NCBI RefSeq assembly: GCF_000308675.1
Contig: NZ_BAGE01000040.1
Span: 1 to 64,000 of the forward strand
Direction of reading: 5' to 3'
From: Nocardia paucivorans NBRC 100373
GTDB taxonomy: Bacteria > Actinomycetota > Actinomycetes > Mycobacteriales > Mycobacteriaceae
Length of the DNA: 64,000 nt
The notes beneath the pieces were generated by a model, which saw nothing but the letters and a program-made list of their open reading frames with translations, did not search any database and had not been told where the DNA came from. The position numbers and the translations under genes were made by a program. This document shows positions 42,950-52,429 of the stretch, in pieces (the first letter of the stretch is position 1; each line of letters starts with the position of its first letter).

Positions 42950-43420
42950 AGTACAACGGGCCGGAGACCACAGCCGGTCCATCGCTACGGCCGACCGACG
43001 GAATTTCCCGGCGGCACGTCGCCGGTATGGCACCGGGACGGTCGAGGGCAGTCCCAGGTTCATCTCCTATCGGCCAGTGGACCGATGCGGCCATTCGCCG
43101 AACCTCGACCGGCGCCCAGCCCGGGCCACACGGAAATGGTGGGTTGGTCTCGACCGAAACCGTTCGTGTGATGTGCTCGAGTTCCACACCGACAGAGGTT
43201 TTCGTCGATTGCGGTCATCGAGACATCAGGTTCCTGCGGCCGGTGCGCCCCGGGGATACTCCGATCGGCGAGATGCGAACGACGACCGCCGCGATCGCGC
43301 CCTGGTCGTGTCCATCGGACGACTACAGGACCCCGAAGGACGACCGGTTCTCGACATGGTGGTCGATACGGGAGCGCAGGAATCAGCACCGTCCAGGCAC
43401 TGGTGGGGGAACTCGCCCGG
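42950..43420 (+). pseudogene. Decayed MaoC-like dehydratase
   Basis: Two frames share a recognisable MaoC/hot-dog sequence. One gives FVDCGHRDIRFLRPVRPGDT PIGEMRTT; after a shift the other gives ALVVSIGRLQDPEGRPVLDM VVDTG. The FLRPVRPGDTL, V-x-G-x-x-xNQxGxxVL pattern is typical of the family. At least one frameshift separates them and no clean start is present. It probably once hydrated or dehydrated an enoyl-CoA in the catabolic cluster. Confidence 0.6.
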
Positions 43421-43464
43421 CACCTCGCGTGCACAGCGACGAACACCGGCGTACGGTCGAAACC

Positions 43465-44190
43465 GTGAGCAGTGGTGCCGCACCGACGGCAGCGGAAAAG
43501 GGCTCGAGCCCGTGGGCACGGGTATTCGCAGCCCTCTACGACCCTCTGCTCTGGCTGGGTGAACGGTTGGGTATGGCCACTCGGCGGCAGGAACTGGTCG
43601 GCCGCGCCAGGGGGCGGACAGTCGAACTCGGCAGCGGCACCGGCCTCAACCTGCGGCACTACCCGGGGGAGCTCGACGAGTTGACCTTGACCGAACCGGA
43701 AGCCGCGATGCGCACCCGGCTGGCTCGGCGGCTGCGGCGCGAAGGAAGTCGAGCGCGTGTCCTCGATGCGCCCGCGGAACGACTGCCGTTCGCGGACGCC
43801 ACTGTGGACACCGTCGTTTCGACCCTGGTGTTGTGCACCGTGGACGACCCCGGCCCGGTCTTGCGGGAGGTCGAGCGGGTACTGCAGCCCGGTGGCCGGC
43901 TGTTGTTCCTGGAACATGTGCGATCCCGCTCGCCGCGACTGTCCCGTTGGCAGGACCATCTCGCCGGTCCCTGGCGCCGGTTCGCGGAAGGTTGCCACTG
44001 CAACCGGGATACTCTCGGCCTGATCCGGGCGTGCGGACTGGAGTTGGGCGACGTACAGGAGACCTCGTGGCGAGGCATGCCACCGATCGTTCGCCCGCTG
44101 ATCGTGGGAACGGCCACCAAAGAGGTCCACGGCCGGGACCGAGCACCGGCACCGCCCGCAGCATGCTCGAACAACAGGGACAAACCCTGA
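43465..44190 (+). CDS. Class I SAM-dependent methyltransferase
   Basis: A 241-residue methyltransferase (family 11). A helical lead (ARVFAALYDPLLWLGERLGM) precedes motif I (RTVELGSGTGLNLRHYP), an acidic motif II (TLTEPEAAMRTRLARR), a motif III-like ADATVDTVVSTLVLCTVDDP and LREVERVLQPGGRLLFLEHV RS. Its closest family memory is small phosphatidylethanolamine/ubiquinone-type methyltransferases of actinobacteria, but the substrate is unknown. GTG 43465 is a compromise start; another GTG lies 36 bases upstream. The C-terminal tail overlaps an AraC remnant in another frame and may be read-through beyond the ancestral end. Confidence 0.85.
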   Translation: MSSGAAPTAAEKGSSPWARVFAALYDPLLWLGERLGMATRRQELVGRARGRTVELGSGTGLNLRHYPGELDELTLTEPEAAMRTRLARRLRREGSRARVLDAPAERLPFADATVDTVVSTLVLCTVDDPGPVLREVERVLQPGGRLLFLEHVRSRSPRLSRWQDHLAGPWRRFAEGCHCNRDTLGLIRACGLELGDVQETSWRGMPPIVRPLIVGTATKEVHGRDRAPAPPAACSNNRDKP

Positions 44191-44414
44191 CAATCGGGGA
44201 AGTGGCCGCGTGCGGCGGTTTCACACTTTCCTGGTTGTCGCGGGCATCCACGGCCCGCTATGGCGAAACACCGCGAGAATTCCGCAAACGCCGGCTTGCC
44301 GAACTCGCCACCGAGCCCGAACGGCCGGCCCCAACCGCCGGCGACAGCACACATCGCTCTCGGCAGTCCGAGCCCGCTCGCCCAATGGGCGCAGCGGGAC
44401 CGGAGTTGCCTTGA
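44164..44414 (+). pseudogene. AraC-family C-terminal fragment
   Basis: An 83-residue open frame: LTIGEVAACGGFTLSWLSRA STARYGETPREFRKRRLAEL A. This is the second helix-turn-helix and the end of an AraC/XylS regulator (consensus GFxxxSxLSRAFxxxYGxTP xxyR), with a few residues deleted in the turn. The ligand domain and first helix-turn-helix are missing, so it is a gene remnant. Confidence 0.65.
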
Positions 44415-44903
44415 TACCACCGACGACCGGTCGGGAAGTGTCACACCCGGGTAGCCGGTTGCCGCAGCAGCGGCCGGGGCGGGTGGCGCGGCGATCCGGC
44501 GCACGGCCGACGCGCAGGGCCGTATCGAGACCCGCGCCATGGCGCCCTGCGGCGGCCGAGCCGCGAAGCCGGTTCGAGAGCGCCGCCGAACCGCGCCGGT
44601 TCGTTCCGCCTCGAGCGGACGACGAACCGAAATTCACCCAACCGCTCCTACCGGACCCCACACGGTCACGGCGTCACCTGCTACAAGTCGTGCCGCCCGA
44701 GCCGAAGAGGCGCCACCAATGGATACCTCCCCGGGGATATGCCGAACTTCGTCGGATTATCGGCATGCCCTCCGGCCGGTCACACGGGAAACAGAGGTGC
44801 AGTGACTTCGCACTGTGTGTGGCTACCACACCCCATTGAATTCGACGCCTAAGGTCTGACTCGGTCCGCCCATCAGGGGCAGCCGAGTGGAGGGATTCGA
44901 ATA
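44415..44903. other. No gene recognised
   Basis: About 490 bases between the AraC fragment and the secreted protein gene. Open frames are Arg/Pro-rich and have no domain. The last part should contain the promoter of the secreted protein. Confidence 0.45.
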
Positions 44904-45521
44904 ATGAAGTTCGAGAAAATCACTGCTGCCGTTTTCACGGCCGTCGCGGCCGTGGGTATCCCGGCGGCGACCGCCCATGCAAAGCCGGCCGTAACCGAGC
45001 AGCCGACTACGGTGGCCATGGGGTACACAACTTCCGGTGTGGAGCATGGAATCAACTATCAGATCACCGTTTCGCCGGTCGACAGGACTGTTGTCACCAC
45101 CGTCGAGAACGGCAAGTTCGAGATCGCGCGCAACGGTGCGGTGGTGCTCGAGTCCTACGGTGGAGCGAAGGTGGCCGAAGTGCCGCAACGGTACACCGTC
45201 GCGAGTCGTTCGATCGCGATTGCGCAGCACATCGGTGCCGACGGCCGCACCCTGACGTCGACACCGACCCCGACAGCAGAAGATATTGCGCAACTGCAGG
45301 ACACCAGTTCCTACGACCGCTTGCAGGAGCAAATCAACAAGAATCTGCCCGGCGTCGTCGGTGGCGCCATTGTGGGCGGCATCCTCGGGGCGGTTCCCTC
45401 CTTGATATTCTGGATCACCATTCCCGCGGGTATGGTGATCGGCGGAATTGTCGGCGGGTACCTCCAGGGCGGTCCAGAGTTCCTCGACGCTGTACAGGCG
45501 TTCGCCACCGGTCAACCGTGA
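44904..45521 (+). CDS. Secreted protein with glycine-zipper hydrophobic tail
   Basis: A 205-residue protein. A Sec signal peptide covers residues 1-26 (KITAAVFTAVAAVGIPAATAHA, AxA cleavage before KPAV). The middle is a beta-rich exported domain (TTSGVEHGINYQITVSPVDR TVVTTVENGKFEI). The C-terminal 55 residues are hydrophobic and Gly-rich (PGVVGGAIVGGILGAVPSLI F, then GMVIGGIVGGYLQGG), a glycine-zipper-like tail that may insert in or associate with a membrane. Several proteins of this design occur in Nocardia; their function is not known to me. GGAGGG lies upstream of the ATG. It has no obvious operon partner. Confidence 0.82.
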   Translation: MKFEKITAAVFTAVAAVGIPAATAHAKPAVTEQPTTVAMGYTTSGVEHGINYQITVSPVDRTVVTTVENGKFEIARNGAVVLESYGGAKVAEVPQRYTVASRSIAIAQHIGADGRTLTSTPTPTAEDIAQLQDTSSYDRLQEQINKNLPGVVGGAIVGGILGAVPSLIFWITIPAGMVIGGIVGGYLQGGPEFLDAVQAFATGQP

Positions 45522-45889
45522 TCACGGGCGGTGGATAATCGGTGACACCTCTTCGGACCGGCGCCACGACCGATCGCATCCTCAACCGCTGTTGCTCCGG
45601 TATCCGCCCAATTTTCGGCGAGTACCATGGGAGCATCTCGATTTCATCCGCCACTTCATCCGCCACGATGATCAACTCATCGGTGATCGTGGTGGTTTCC
45701 CCGTTGTGATGCACGAGTCCAGGCCCGCCCATCGACAGGCGTGAAGTCGGTTACCACCGTTCCATAACGCAGCTCGACACCCGAACCACAGCGAAGGCCG
45801 TGAGAATCTCCATCGGATCGCGGCGGCGCCAGAACCGATGACCACTACTCGGCATCCGCACACTGCACAGATTTCACCCGCAGGTGGTG
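45522..45889. other. No gene recognised
   Basis: About 370 bases after the secreted protein gene. It contains a short internal duplication near 45645-45670 (CATCCGCCAC twice) and no convincing reading frame. Confidence 0.4.
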
Positions 45890-46490
45890 AGGCGATGGCA
45901 CTTCCGCATCCTGCCCGGTGCGGGGCGGCACATCCTGTACTCGACGCGGATTACGCGTTCGTCGACGGGGTCGTGTTCGTCGACAACGACGGTAGATCCT
46001 GTCCGGCACTCGGGTACCCGCTGCAATGACGCCTCGACACCCGTCGGCACACGATCCCGACCGCCATTCCGCGATCATCGCGGCAACCCGGCTGCTCGCC
46101 GAGTGGCGTCCGGTCGACCCATACAGTGGAACGCAGCACCACATGGTTTTCGACAGGCAAATCCTCGCGGATCTGATGCGACGGGTGGAGGATCGACATC
46201 AACGGCCGTTCTGGGAGGCGTTCCTGACGACGACAGAACACACCAAATGGACCGGTGCGTCGGAGTATGTGCTCTATCGCCACTTCGCAGCGAAGTTCTT
46301 CGCCGACCGGACCGGTGACGACGGCCTCGACGCAGCTCCTGACGATCGACACCCCCAGTTGGTGCTGCGACCGTGCGGGCAGTACGACGCCGAGGAGCTC
46401 CACGAGATATTCGGCGATCCACAGATGCACACGATCGGTGACGGACTCATGACCGCACGGATTGCAAAGGACCGATGGTCTATTCGGCCT
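45890..46490 (+). pseudogene. Remnant resembling DUF6492/glycosyltransferase-like proteins
   Basis: One frame gives VLDADYAFVDGVVFVDNDGR SCPALGYPLQ and stops at 46029. A second frame opens at 46026 and gives YSGTQHHMVFDRQILADLMR RVEDRHQRPFWEAFL, then GASEYVLYRHFA. These pieces match in order the DxD-containing and HHMxFDR regions I associate with DUF6492-type proteins. The N-terminus is missing and the C-terminal part runs into unrelated sequence under the ligase gene. The family call is tentative; the broken state is clear. Confidence 0.45.
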
Positions 46491-48126
46491 CGCCACCGCC
46501 ATAATCGAGTTCGGACTCGCGGTCCAACCGGGCGATGATGTCGGCGCGGAGCGCCTTCTTGTTCACTTTTCCCACCCCTATACGGGGTAACGCATCCACT
46601 TCGACGACCCGTTCCGGCAGTTTGAACCGCGCCACTCCGTGACCGTCGAGGAATCGGCGTATTTCGTGCAATCCCACGTCACCATTGCGTGACGACACGA
46701 TGTACAGGCAGACGACCTCACCGAATACGGCGTGCGGCATGGACACGGCTGCTGCTTCCCGGATTCCGGGATGTCGGAGCACCAAGGCTTCCAGTTCGTC
46801 GGCCGAAATTTTGTTGCCGCCCCGGTTGATTACGTCCTTGACTCGACCCATCACCACGAAATTGCCTGCTGCGTCGGTACGCACCAGGTCGCCGGTGTGA
46901 TAGAAACCGGCCGTGTCGAACGATTCGGCCGCGACTCTTGCGTGGTAGCCGCTGATCACCCCGGGGCCGCGAGCGAGCAGTTCACCGGTTTCGCCCGCCG
47001 GTACCGGTTTTCCATTCGTATCCACGATCAGAGTTTCGTCACCGGGAGACGACGGCCTGCCCTGTGTTCCGAAAATCACCTCGGGCGGATCGTCGAGACG
47101 AGTGAAATTGAGCAGTCCTTCGCTCATCCCGTATACCTGTTGTATCCGGCCGCCGAGAACGGCCTGTGCCCGTCCGGCGGTCGTTTCGTCGAGTCGCGCA
47201 CCGCCGACCTGGAGGACGCGCAAGCTCGAGGTGTCGTACTCGCCGCCTTCGGCAATCTGCAACCATTGCCGCAGAACAGCCGGGGAAAGAGCGCAATGCG
47301 TAACCCGTTCTCTTGCCACGAGTCGCAGTGCGGCCTCGGGATTCGCAGGGTCCGCCAGCACGACTCGGCCACCGGTGGCGAGCGTTCCGAGCACGCCCGG
47401 ACAACCGAATGTGAAGCTGTGCGTCGCGTGGAGCGCCGCCAGATATACGGCTCGGTCGTCCAATTCGGATACCGCGGCCGCTTGGCGTATCACGTGTCCG
47501 AACGCTTCGTGGGTACGTGGAATCAGTTTCGGCGCACCGGTGGTGCCGCTCGAGAGCAGATACAGGGCTGCATCGGAGGGAGACCTGGTTTCGACACCGG
47601 CCGTGGCGCCATCGACCCGGTCCGCCCACAGCGAGTCGAGATCGACTTCGTCTGTCCGTTCCCCATCGCCCGCAACGACAAGGGTATGTACCGAAGGATG
47701 CCTCTTCGCGAGACTTCGTGCCATCGATAGGTAGTCGAATCCGTGCCGCGCGCCCGGTACCGCGACCAACGCCGGATCTGCCGCGGCGAACACCGGATCG
47801 AGCTCGTACTCCCGCAGCGTCGGGGCTGTGAGAACGGGACGTGCACCTATCCGGATCAAGCCGAGAACCAATACGAACAGACCGATACTGTTGGGAAGTT
47901 GAACGACCGCGGTATCGCCCACGCCGATACCGATCCTGCGCAGCGCAGCCGCACAGGCGGTTACAGCGTCGTCCAGCTCACCACGGGTGATCCCGAGTCG
48001 TCCTTCGGTCAGTGCCGGCGAGTCCGATGGGTGACCACGTAGGACGAACTCGTCGAGAAATTCCTGACGCCACCAACCGGCGGCACGGTACGCCGCCGCT
48101 CGTATCGTGGTCGCGTCCGGCGTCAT
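46480..48126 (-). CDS. AMP-forming aryl acid ligase (DhbE/MbtA-like)
   Basis: A 548-residue ANL-superfamily adenylating enzyme. It has the P-loop YLLSSGTTGAPKLIPRTH, the HSFTFGCPGVLG segment, QVYGMSEGLLNFTRLDD, FYHTGDLVRTDAAGNFVVMG R, the hinge VKDVINRGGNKISADELE and the catalytic Lys in PRIGVGKVNKKAL. HSFTFGCPGVLGTL, VYGMSEGLLNFTRLDDP and the length match 2,3-dihydroxybenzoate/salicylate-AMP ligases of siderophore pathways. The usual partners (isochorismate synthase, NRPS, aryl carrier) are absent in the window, so it may be an orphan or act elsewhere. The start is ATG 48126. Confidence 0.85.
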   Translation of the reverse strand: MTPDATTIRAAAYRAAGWWRQEFLDEFVLRGHPSDSPALTEGRLGITRGELDDAVTACAAALRRIGIGVGDTAVVQLPNSIGLFVLVLGLIRIGARPVLTAPTLREYELDPVFAAADPALVAVPGARHGFDYLSMARSLAKRHPSVHTLVVAGDGERTDEVDLDSLWADRVDGATAGVETRSPSDAALYLLSSGTTGAPKLIPRTHEAFGHVIRQAAAVSELDDRAVYLAALHATHSFTFGCPGVLGTLATGGRVVLADPANPEAALRLVARERVTHCALSPAVLRQWLQIAEGGEYDTSSLRVLQVGGARLDETTAGRAQAVLGGRIQQVYGMSEGLLNFTRLDDPPEVIFGTQGRPSSPGDETLIVDTNGKPVPAGETGELLARGPGVISGYHARVAAESFDTAGFYHTGDLVRTDAAGNFVVMGRVKDVINRGGNKISADELEALVLRHPGIREAAAVSMPHAVFGEVVCLYIVSSRNGDVGLHEIRRFLDGHGVARFKLPERVVEVDALPRIGVGKVNKKALRADIIARLDRESELDYGGGEAE

Positions 48127-48748
48127 GATTCCATCGTGTGGCAACTCATCCCCTTGAAATGTAGGCCGAGCCTTCCTGGGACGGAAGGAACCCGGGCTCA
48201 GGTCGTTTCGGCCGAGAACCTGCGCGTGGACACATCGTTCGATTCGGTATCGGTGAGGTCGGCACGGCACCGGGAAGCACTCACGGCCACGGAAGAACGA
48301 TACCGTTTATGTGATCCGAATATACTGCGCTGCACTGCAATTCATAAGATCAGGGTCGATGATCGGCCAATGACCCAAAGGGCCACACCGAGCTCTCCGG
48401 GAGAACCGGCGAGATCGTCGGCCGGCTCGGCAAGCTGTCCGCTCCTCGGATGGCGCATCACGCCTTTCGATTCCATCCAGAGATCGAGTGTCGATCACGT
48501 CTCGCCTATCGGAAGCACCTGGGCCGAGGGTCTTCGGCAGATTCGCCATCCGAATTTCGATCATGCGTTGCTGCTGCGCGGTTCGGTGATGGCGTGGCCT
48601 GCCTCACCGGCGGAGTTCACCTTCGATCGCCAACCGACGGACTCACCGGAGAGACGGTTCCCGCGCCGTCCATGTGTCCGTTTCACCGAGCTGCCGATCG
48701 GAACATCGCTGTGGTCCGGCAGAAAACCCGCCGAGCGGACCGAGATGA
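48127..48748. other. Long intergenic region, no gene recognised
   Basis: About 620 bases between the ligase start and the end of the oxidase gene. Part of it near 48300-48350 is AT-richer than its surroundings, as a promoter region would be. No domain-bearing frame, tRNA or clear repeat was found. Confidence 0.45.
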
Positions 48749-50287
48749 TCACCGGGACATCGGCGGAATGCTCTGTTCGTACTGGAAGACATTGTGTGGG
48801 TCGTACTTCGCCTTGATCTCGCGCAGCCGCTCGAAACGCTGCCTCCCCCAATAGGCGGTCGCCCACTCCTGCATTCCGACGTTCGGCACGTTGACGTAGG
48901 CACCGTTCACATAGGGCCGCAGTGCCTGCCCGAACTCGGCGGTCCAGGCCTGGGCCTGCGAGGTCAGCGGGTCGCCGACACCTGGTTGGGTCGAACGGGT
49001 TCCCCAGGCCGCGCCGACCTCGCCATAGAAAAGCGCGTCGCGATGCGCGAAGGCCGCGCCGCCGGGGGGTTCGTTCCGGATCGCCCCACCGAAGGCATCG
49101 ACGAAATAGTTGCTCTCCTCTGTGGGAGCATTTCGCATGAAGTCGCCGATGATGTCGATCGCCTTCTTCGGGAACCACTCTTCGGCGAACTGCGAGAAGA
49201 ACTTCCAGTTCGCGGGCTCTTGCTCGAGCGGGATCTGGTCCTCCGCAAAGATGTCACCCCAGTTGCCGACCCGCACCGTGACATCGGGTGTGCCGATCGA
49301 CAGGATCGGAGCGAGCATATCTCCGGCCTGCGCCGCCGCCCCCTCCGCAAGCCACGCGGACAGCAGGATCCGGGACTTGCGGATCTCGAGCTCGGACCCC
49401 AGCCGGTTGTCGGCGAACGGTACCGTACGCTGCCACGCTTCGAAGACCCCGTACAGGTCACCGAGCCCATCCCATGTCGCCTGCACACAGGCGAGGTGGT
49501 CGAGCGGATATACCTTGTAGGTGAGTTGTGTGACGATCCCGAAGTTGCCGTTTCCCGCCCCACGAAGCGCCCAGAGCAGGTCCGAGTGATGCTGTGGGTC
49601 CACGGTGATCACCTCGGCGCAGTCATGACCCGACGGCACGACGACCTCGGCAGCCATCAGGCTGTCGCAGGCCATGCCGAGCCATCGGTTGAGAGGCCCG
49701 AGGCCACCGCCGAGCGTCGCACCGCACAGGCTCACACTGCCCTCGCTCCCAGTGGTGACCGCAAGGTTCTGTTTCGCGAGTGTCGTCACTGCTTCCAGTT
49801 GGTTCAGCCCCGAACCGACCGTCACGGTACGAGCACCGGGGTCGACCTCCACCGACTTCAACCGACCGACATCGATCACGATGCCGTTATCGACGTTCGA
49901 CCAGCCTTCGAGGGCGTGCCGACCGCTGCGCACCCGCAACGCGACGTCGTGCTGCCGTGCCCACGTCAGGGCGTTCACCACGTCCCGGGTGTTCTGTGCA
50001 AAGGCGATGACCATCGGGTAGTGCGAAAAGAGCTGGTCCCAGCCGAGTCGCGCCTCCGTATACGACGCGTCATCGGGGCGGACGATGTGTCCGGTCAGCA
50101 TTGCGGGCGGGCATACCGGGCTTTTACTCGGGTGGCCCGCGGCCACAATTGCCGGGGTGCTCGCCCCCGCGCCATTCCGCGTATCCGCGGCCGTAAAGCC
50201 CGAGACGACGACTGCTCCGACGCCGGCCGCCGACGTCCTGAGCAGATCACGGCGAGAAAGATCGCTCACGGTCCCCATCCTTTCCAT
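48749..50287 (-). CDS. Tat-exported FAD-linked oxidase (berberine-bridge type)
   Basis: A 512-residue PCMH-type oxidase. A Tat signal is at the N-terminus (SRRDLLRTSAAGVGAVVVSG). The FAD domain shows LRVRSGRHALEGWSNVDNGI VIDV, where the His is the expected covalent FAD attachment residue, and CGATLGGGLGPLNRWLGMAC DSL. The substrate domain ends with the BBE motif MQEWATAYWGRQRFERLREI KAKYDPHNVFQYEQSI. The second, cysteinyl attachment of many BBE enzymes is not obvious. ATG 50278 or GTG 50269 are alternative starts. An oxidation outside the cytoplasm is implied; the substrate is unknown. Confidence 0.88.
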   Translation of the reverse strand: MERMGTVSDLSRRDLLRTSAAGVGAVVVSGFTAADTRNGAGASTPAIVAAGHPSKSPVCPPAMLTGHIVRPDDASYTEARLGWDQLFSHYPMVIAFAQNTRDVVNALTWARQHDVALRVRSGRHALEGWSNVDNGIVIDVGRLKSVEVDPGARTVTVGSGLNQLEAVTTLAKQNLAVTTGSEGSVSLCGATLGGGLGPLNRWLGMACDSLMAAEVVVPSGHDCAEVITVDPQHHSDLLWALRGAGNGNFGIVTQLTYKVYPLDHLACVQATWDGLGDLYGVFEAWQRTVPFADNRLGSELEIRKSRILLSAWLAEGAAAQAGDMLAPILSIGTPDVTVRVGNWGDIFAEDQIPLEQEPANWKFFSQFAEEWFPKKAIDIIGDFMRNAPTEESNYFVDAFGGAIRNEPPGGAAFAHRDALFYGEVGAAWGTRSTQPGVGDPLTSQAQAWTAEFGQALRPYVNGAYVNVPNVGMQEWATAYWGRQRFERLREIKAKYDPHNVFQYEQSIPPMSR

Positions 50288-50539
50288 CGGACCACACCAG
50301 TACCGGCTGCCATATGAGCTCTACCCCTCGAGCGTCGGGCAATGTCTCGTGGACGTGGTTCTTCTTCGGAAACGGTGTCCGGGCGCTGTCCTGACACTTC
50401 TTTCTTCAACGCTGTGATCTGAGATTTCGCTCCGACCAGGGGGAATTGCGCTGATGACGTCGCGACCGTTACTGCCCTCCTGCACTTCTGGGGACGGTTT
50501 CGGTGGTCCGTTCACCCTCGTATCCGTCCCGGGCCCGCC

Positions 50540-50800
50540 AATGGTCACGATCGAGCAACCGACACGGCCGAGAGCCGTACACGGTATCCACCCGGTCTCG
50601 GATGGCCACCTCCTGGTTGTCCCGAAACGGCCCAGTCGGGATCTGCTCGACATCCCCGCAGACGACCTGACCGCTTGGCCCTCGCCGCGCAACGGGTCGC
50701 CGAGACGCTGAAGAAGGAGTTGGGAGTCGACGCCGCGTACCGCGACAAGACCAGGGACCGGCCGGTGCCGCCGTGGCGACCGGGCACGGCAGGCAACCCA
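50540..50800 (+). pseudogene. HIT-family protein remnant
   Basis: One frame reads GIHPVSDGHLLVVPKRPSRD LLDIPADDL; after a shift the next reads ALAAQRVAETLKKELGVD. The xPxSxGHxLVVPKRHxxxLxDL pattern is the centre of HIT proteins, but the HxHxH active site is missing and the frames are broken. It lies between the oxidase gene and a broken NTF2-like gene. Confidence 0.6.
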
Positions 50801-50921
50801 CCACGATCACTGATCTGTCGCCGAGCACGGGCGAGAACGTCCCGGACCACTGGAGAAACTGTTGTGTCGATGCACGGCCCGAACACTCGAACCGGCCTCT
50901 ACCCGCAGTGCGGAACACAAC

Positions 50922-51388
50922 TCACGAATGCCGGCCGGAATCGATATCGTGGCGTACGTGGATCCGGGCCGGGTCCTCGGCGGTGAGACGCTGGTGGAGT
51001 TCGAAGGCGTTCCGCTCGACGCGATTGCGCAGCAGGGTACCGTCGGTGTGGACGTCCCACACGGCAGTGCCGGTGAGATGCACCGGTCTGCCGTCGGGTT
51101 CGAGTCCGACGACGCCGTTGTTGTGTCCGGTCAGTTCCCATAGCGAGCAGACCCGAGAGTGCCGTCGGCGTTCTGGAAGGTCTCGAGAACGGTGAACTCG
51201 AGGTTGTGCACGGTATCGAGGAAGCGTCGGACCCAGGCCTTGAAGTCGACTCGCCCGTGGATTTCGGTACCCGCGTTGACGAGTACGAAGTCCTCGGTCA
51301 CAAGTTCGTCGACGGCTTCGGGATCACCGGATTGCCATACGCGCGACCAGAAATTCTCCACGGCCGCGACTCCGTCGATAATGCTCAT
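50922..51388 (-). pseudogene. NTF2/SnoaL-like protein interrupted by one frameshift
   Basis: The frame starting at 51388 gives MSIIDGVAAVENFWSRVWQS GDPEAVDELVTEDFVLVNAG and VRRFLDTVHNLEFTVLETFQ NADGT, then stops at 51131. Shifting one base near 51150 continues the same fold: SLWELTGHNNGVVGLEPDGR PVHLTGTAVWDVHTDGTLLR NRVERNAFELHQRL, ending at 50922. The rest of the protein is intact, so this is either a recent single-base mutation or a sequencing error. Intact proteins of this family are ester or polyketide cyclases or have unknown roles. It may be co-transcribed with tetR upstream. Confidence 0.75.
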
Positions 51389-51436
51389 GGCGCTCCTTGT
51401 CGGGGTATGGCGCTCAGGGATGAGGCGGGTCGGTCG

Positions 51437-52078
51437 CTACGAGCCATCTGCGGCCTCGGCACCGTCGCGATACTCGGATGATGCGATGCCGTCGAGGAGA
51501 TTGGCCACCAGTCCGTCGATGAACTGCTCTGTGACGGGTTCGTCGGGAATGAGGAGTCGGTGGTAGACGGCTCCCCACAGTTGGTCCACGAGAATCCGCA
51601 CATCGACGTCGGTGCGGATCTGCCCGACCTCCTGGGCGCGTTGCAGACGTTCACCGGCGAGACGGCGGCGTTGGGACGAATACAGTTGCCGGAAAGCGGT
51701 TGCCAGTTCGGGATCGGTCTGGGACCGGCCGATCAATTCGAGGAGCGTCCGACCGCCGGGTGTGGTGGTCATGAGCTTCCGGAACGAGTGGAGCTGACCG
51801 AGAAGATCGGCGCGGATGTCACCGGTGTCGGGGAATGCGAGAGTCTCCTCGACGGCATGGAAGTAGCCGTCGAGCGCAAGCGCGCCCATGGAGGGCCACC
51901 ACTTGTAAAGGGTGGTCTTGCTCACCCCGGCCTCGCGGGAGACCCGCTCATAGGTGAGGTCTGCGCTGCCTTCGCCGAGAAGGATCGACCCGACGGTGTG
52001 CAGGACGGCGGCACGCACTTCTTCGGCGGGACGACGCCCGCGGCCACGGCTCGTCGGAATCCGCATCGGGGTTTCCAT
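51437..52078 (-). CDS. TetR-family regulator
   Basis: A 213-residue TetR protein. The N-terminal helix-turn-helix reads GRRPAEEVRAAVLHTVGSIL, LTYERVSREAGVSKTTLYKW WPSMGALALDGYF. The C-terminal domain (ADLLGQLHSFRKLMTTTPGG RTLLELIGRSQTD, then ILVDQLWGAVYHRLLIPDEP VTEQFIDGLVANLL) is the TetR_C_11-like type. GGAG precedes ATG 52078, but ATG 52138 with AGGAG seven bases upstream would add 20 residues and is equally possible. The likely targets are the paired operators at 53195-53239 in front of the SDR gene at 52430; this is inferred from proximity and operator type. Confidence 0.9.
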   Translation of the reverse strand: METPMRIPTSRGRGRRPAEEVRAAVLHTVGSILLGEGSADLTYERVSREAGVSKTTLYKWWPSMGALALDGYFHAVEETLAFPDTGDIRADLLGQLHSFRKLMTTTPGGRTLLELIGRSQTDPELATAFRQLYSSQRRRLAGERLQRAQEVGQIRTDVDVRILVDQLWGAVYHRLLIPDEPVTEQFIDGLVANLLDGIASSEYRDGAEAADGS

Positions 52079-52148
52079 CAGTTGATCTCCGGGTTCTCGA
52101 TTCGATTGTCCCGTTCGGGGTCGTTGGTGTTCGGTCATGGGGAAGCTC

Positions 52149-52406
52149 CTATCGCGTTCGCAGGACGAGACCGGTTCGGCGGCCGGACCCGGAGGACAGC
52201 AGCTCTTGGATGCCGATCCGGTGGTAGAAGTCGTGGCGAATATGGTCGTAAACCGCGGATACGACCTCGCTGCCATCATTCGTCGGGTCGATCGTCACCC
52301 GGAAGGGGCATTCGCCATCGGGGAGGTCGGCGGTACGCACGATCGCATCGGAGACCTCGTCGACGGTATGCCCCCCGGGGAAGATATCGCTCAGTTTTTG
52401 CGCCAT
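52149..52406 (-). pseudogene. C-terminal fragment of an SDR
   Basis: An 85-residue frame 23 bases downstream of an intact SDR. It reads IFPGGHTVDEVSDAIVRTAD LPDGECPFRVTIDPTNDGSE VVSAVYDHIRHDFYHRIGIQ ELL. The PFRVxIDPxxDGAEVVNAVxDRIRxEMxRRIGLxDLL pattern is the C-terminal extension of a different SDR subfamily from the neighbour. The Rossmann core is missing, so it is a fragment, though it retains an ATG and might still be expressed with the upstream gene. Confidence 0.55.
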
Positions 52407-52429
52407 ATCGACACGGAGGCGGCACGCGG

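Noticed and set aside
48127..48748. Possible gene or RNA in the long gap before the ligase
   Set aside because: Open frames lack domains and good start signals; no stable RNA structure or riboswitch signature could be recognised by eye.
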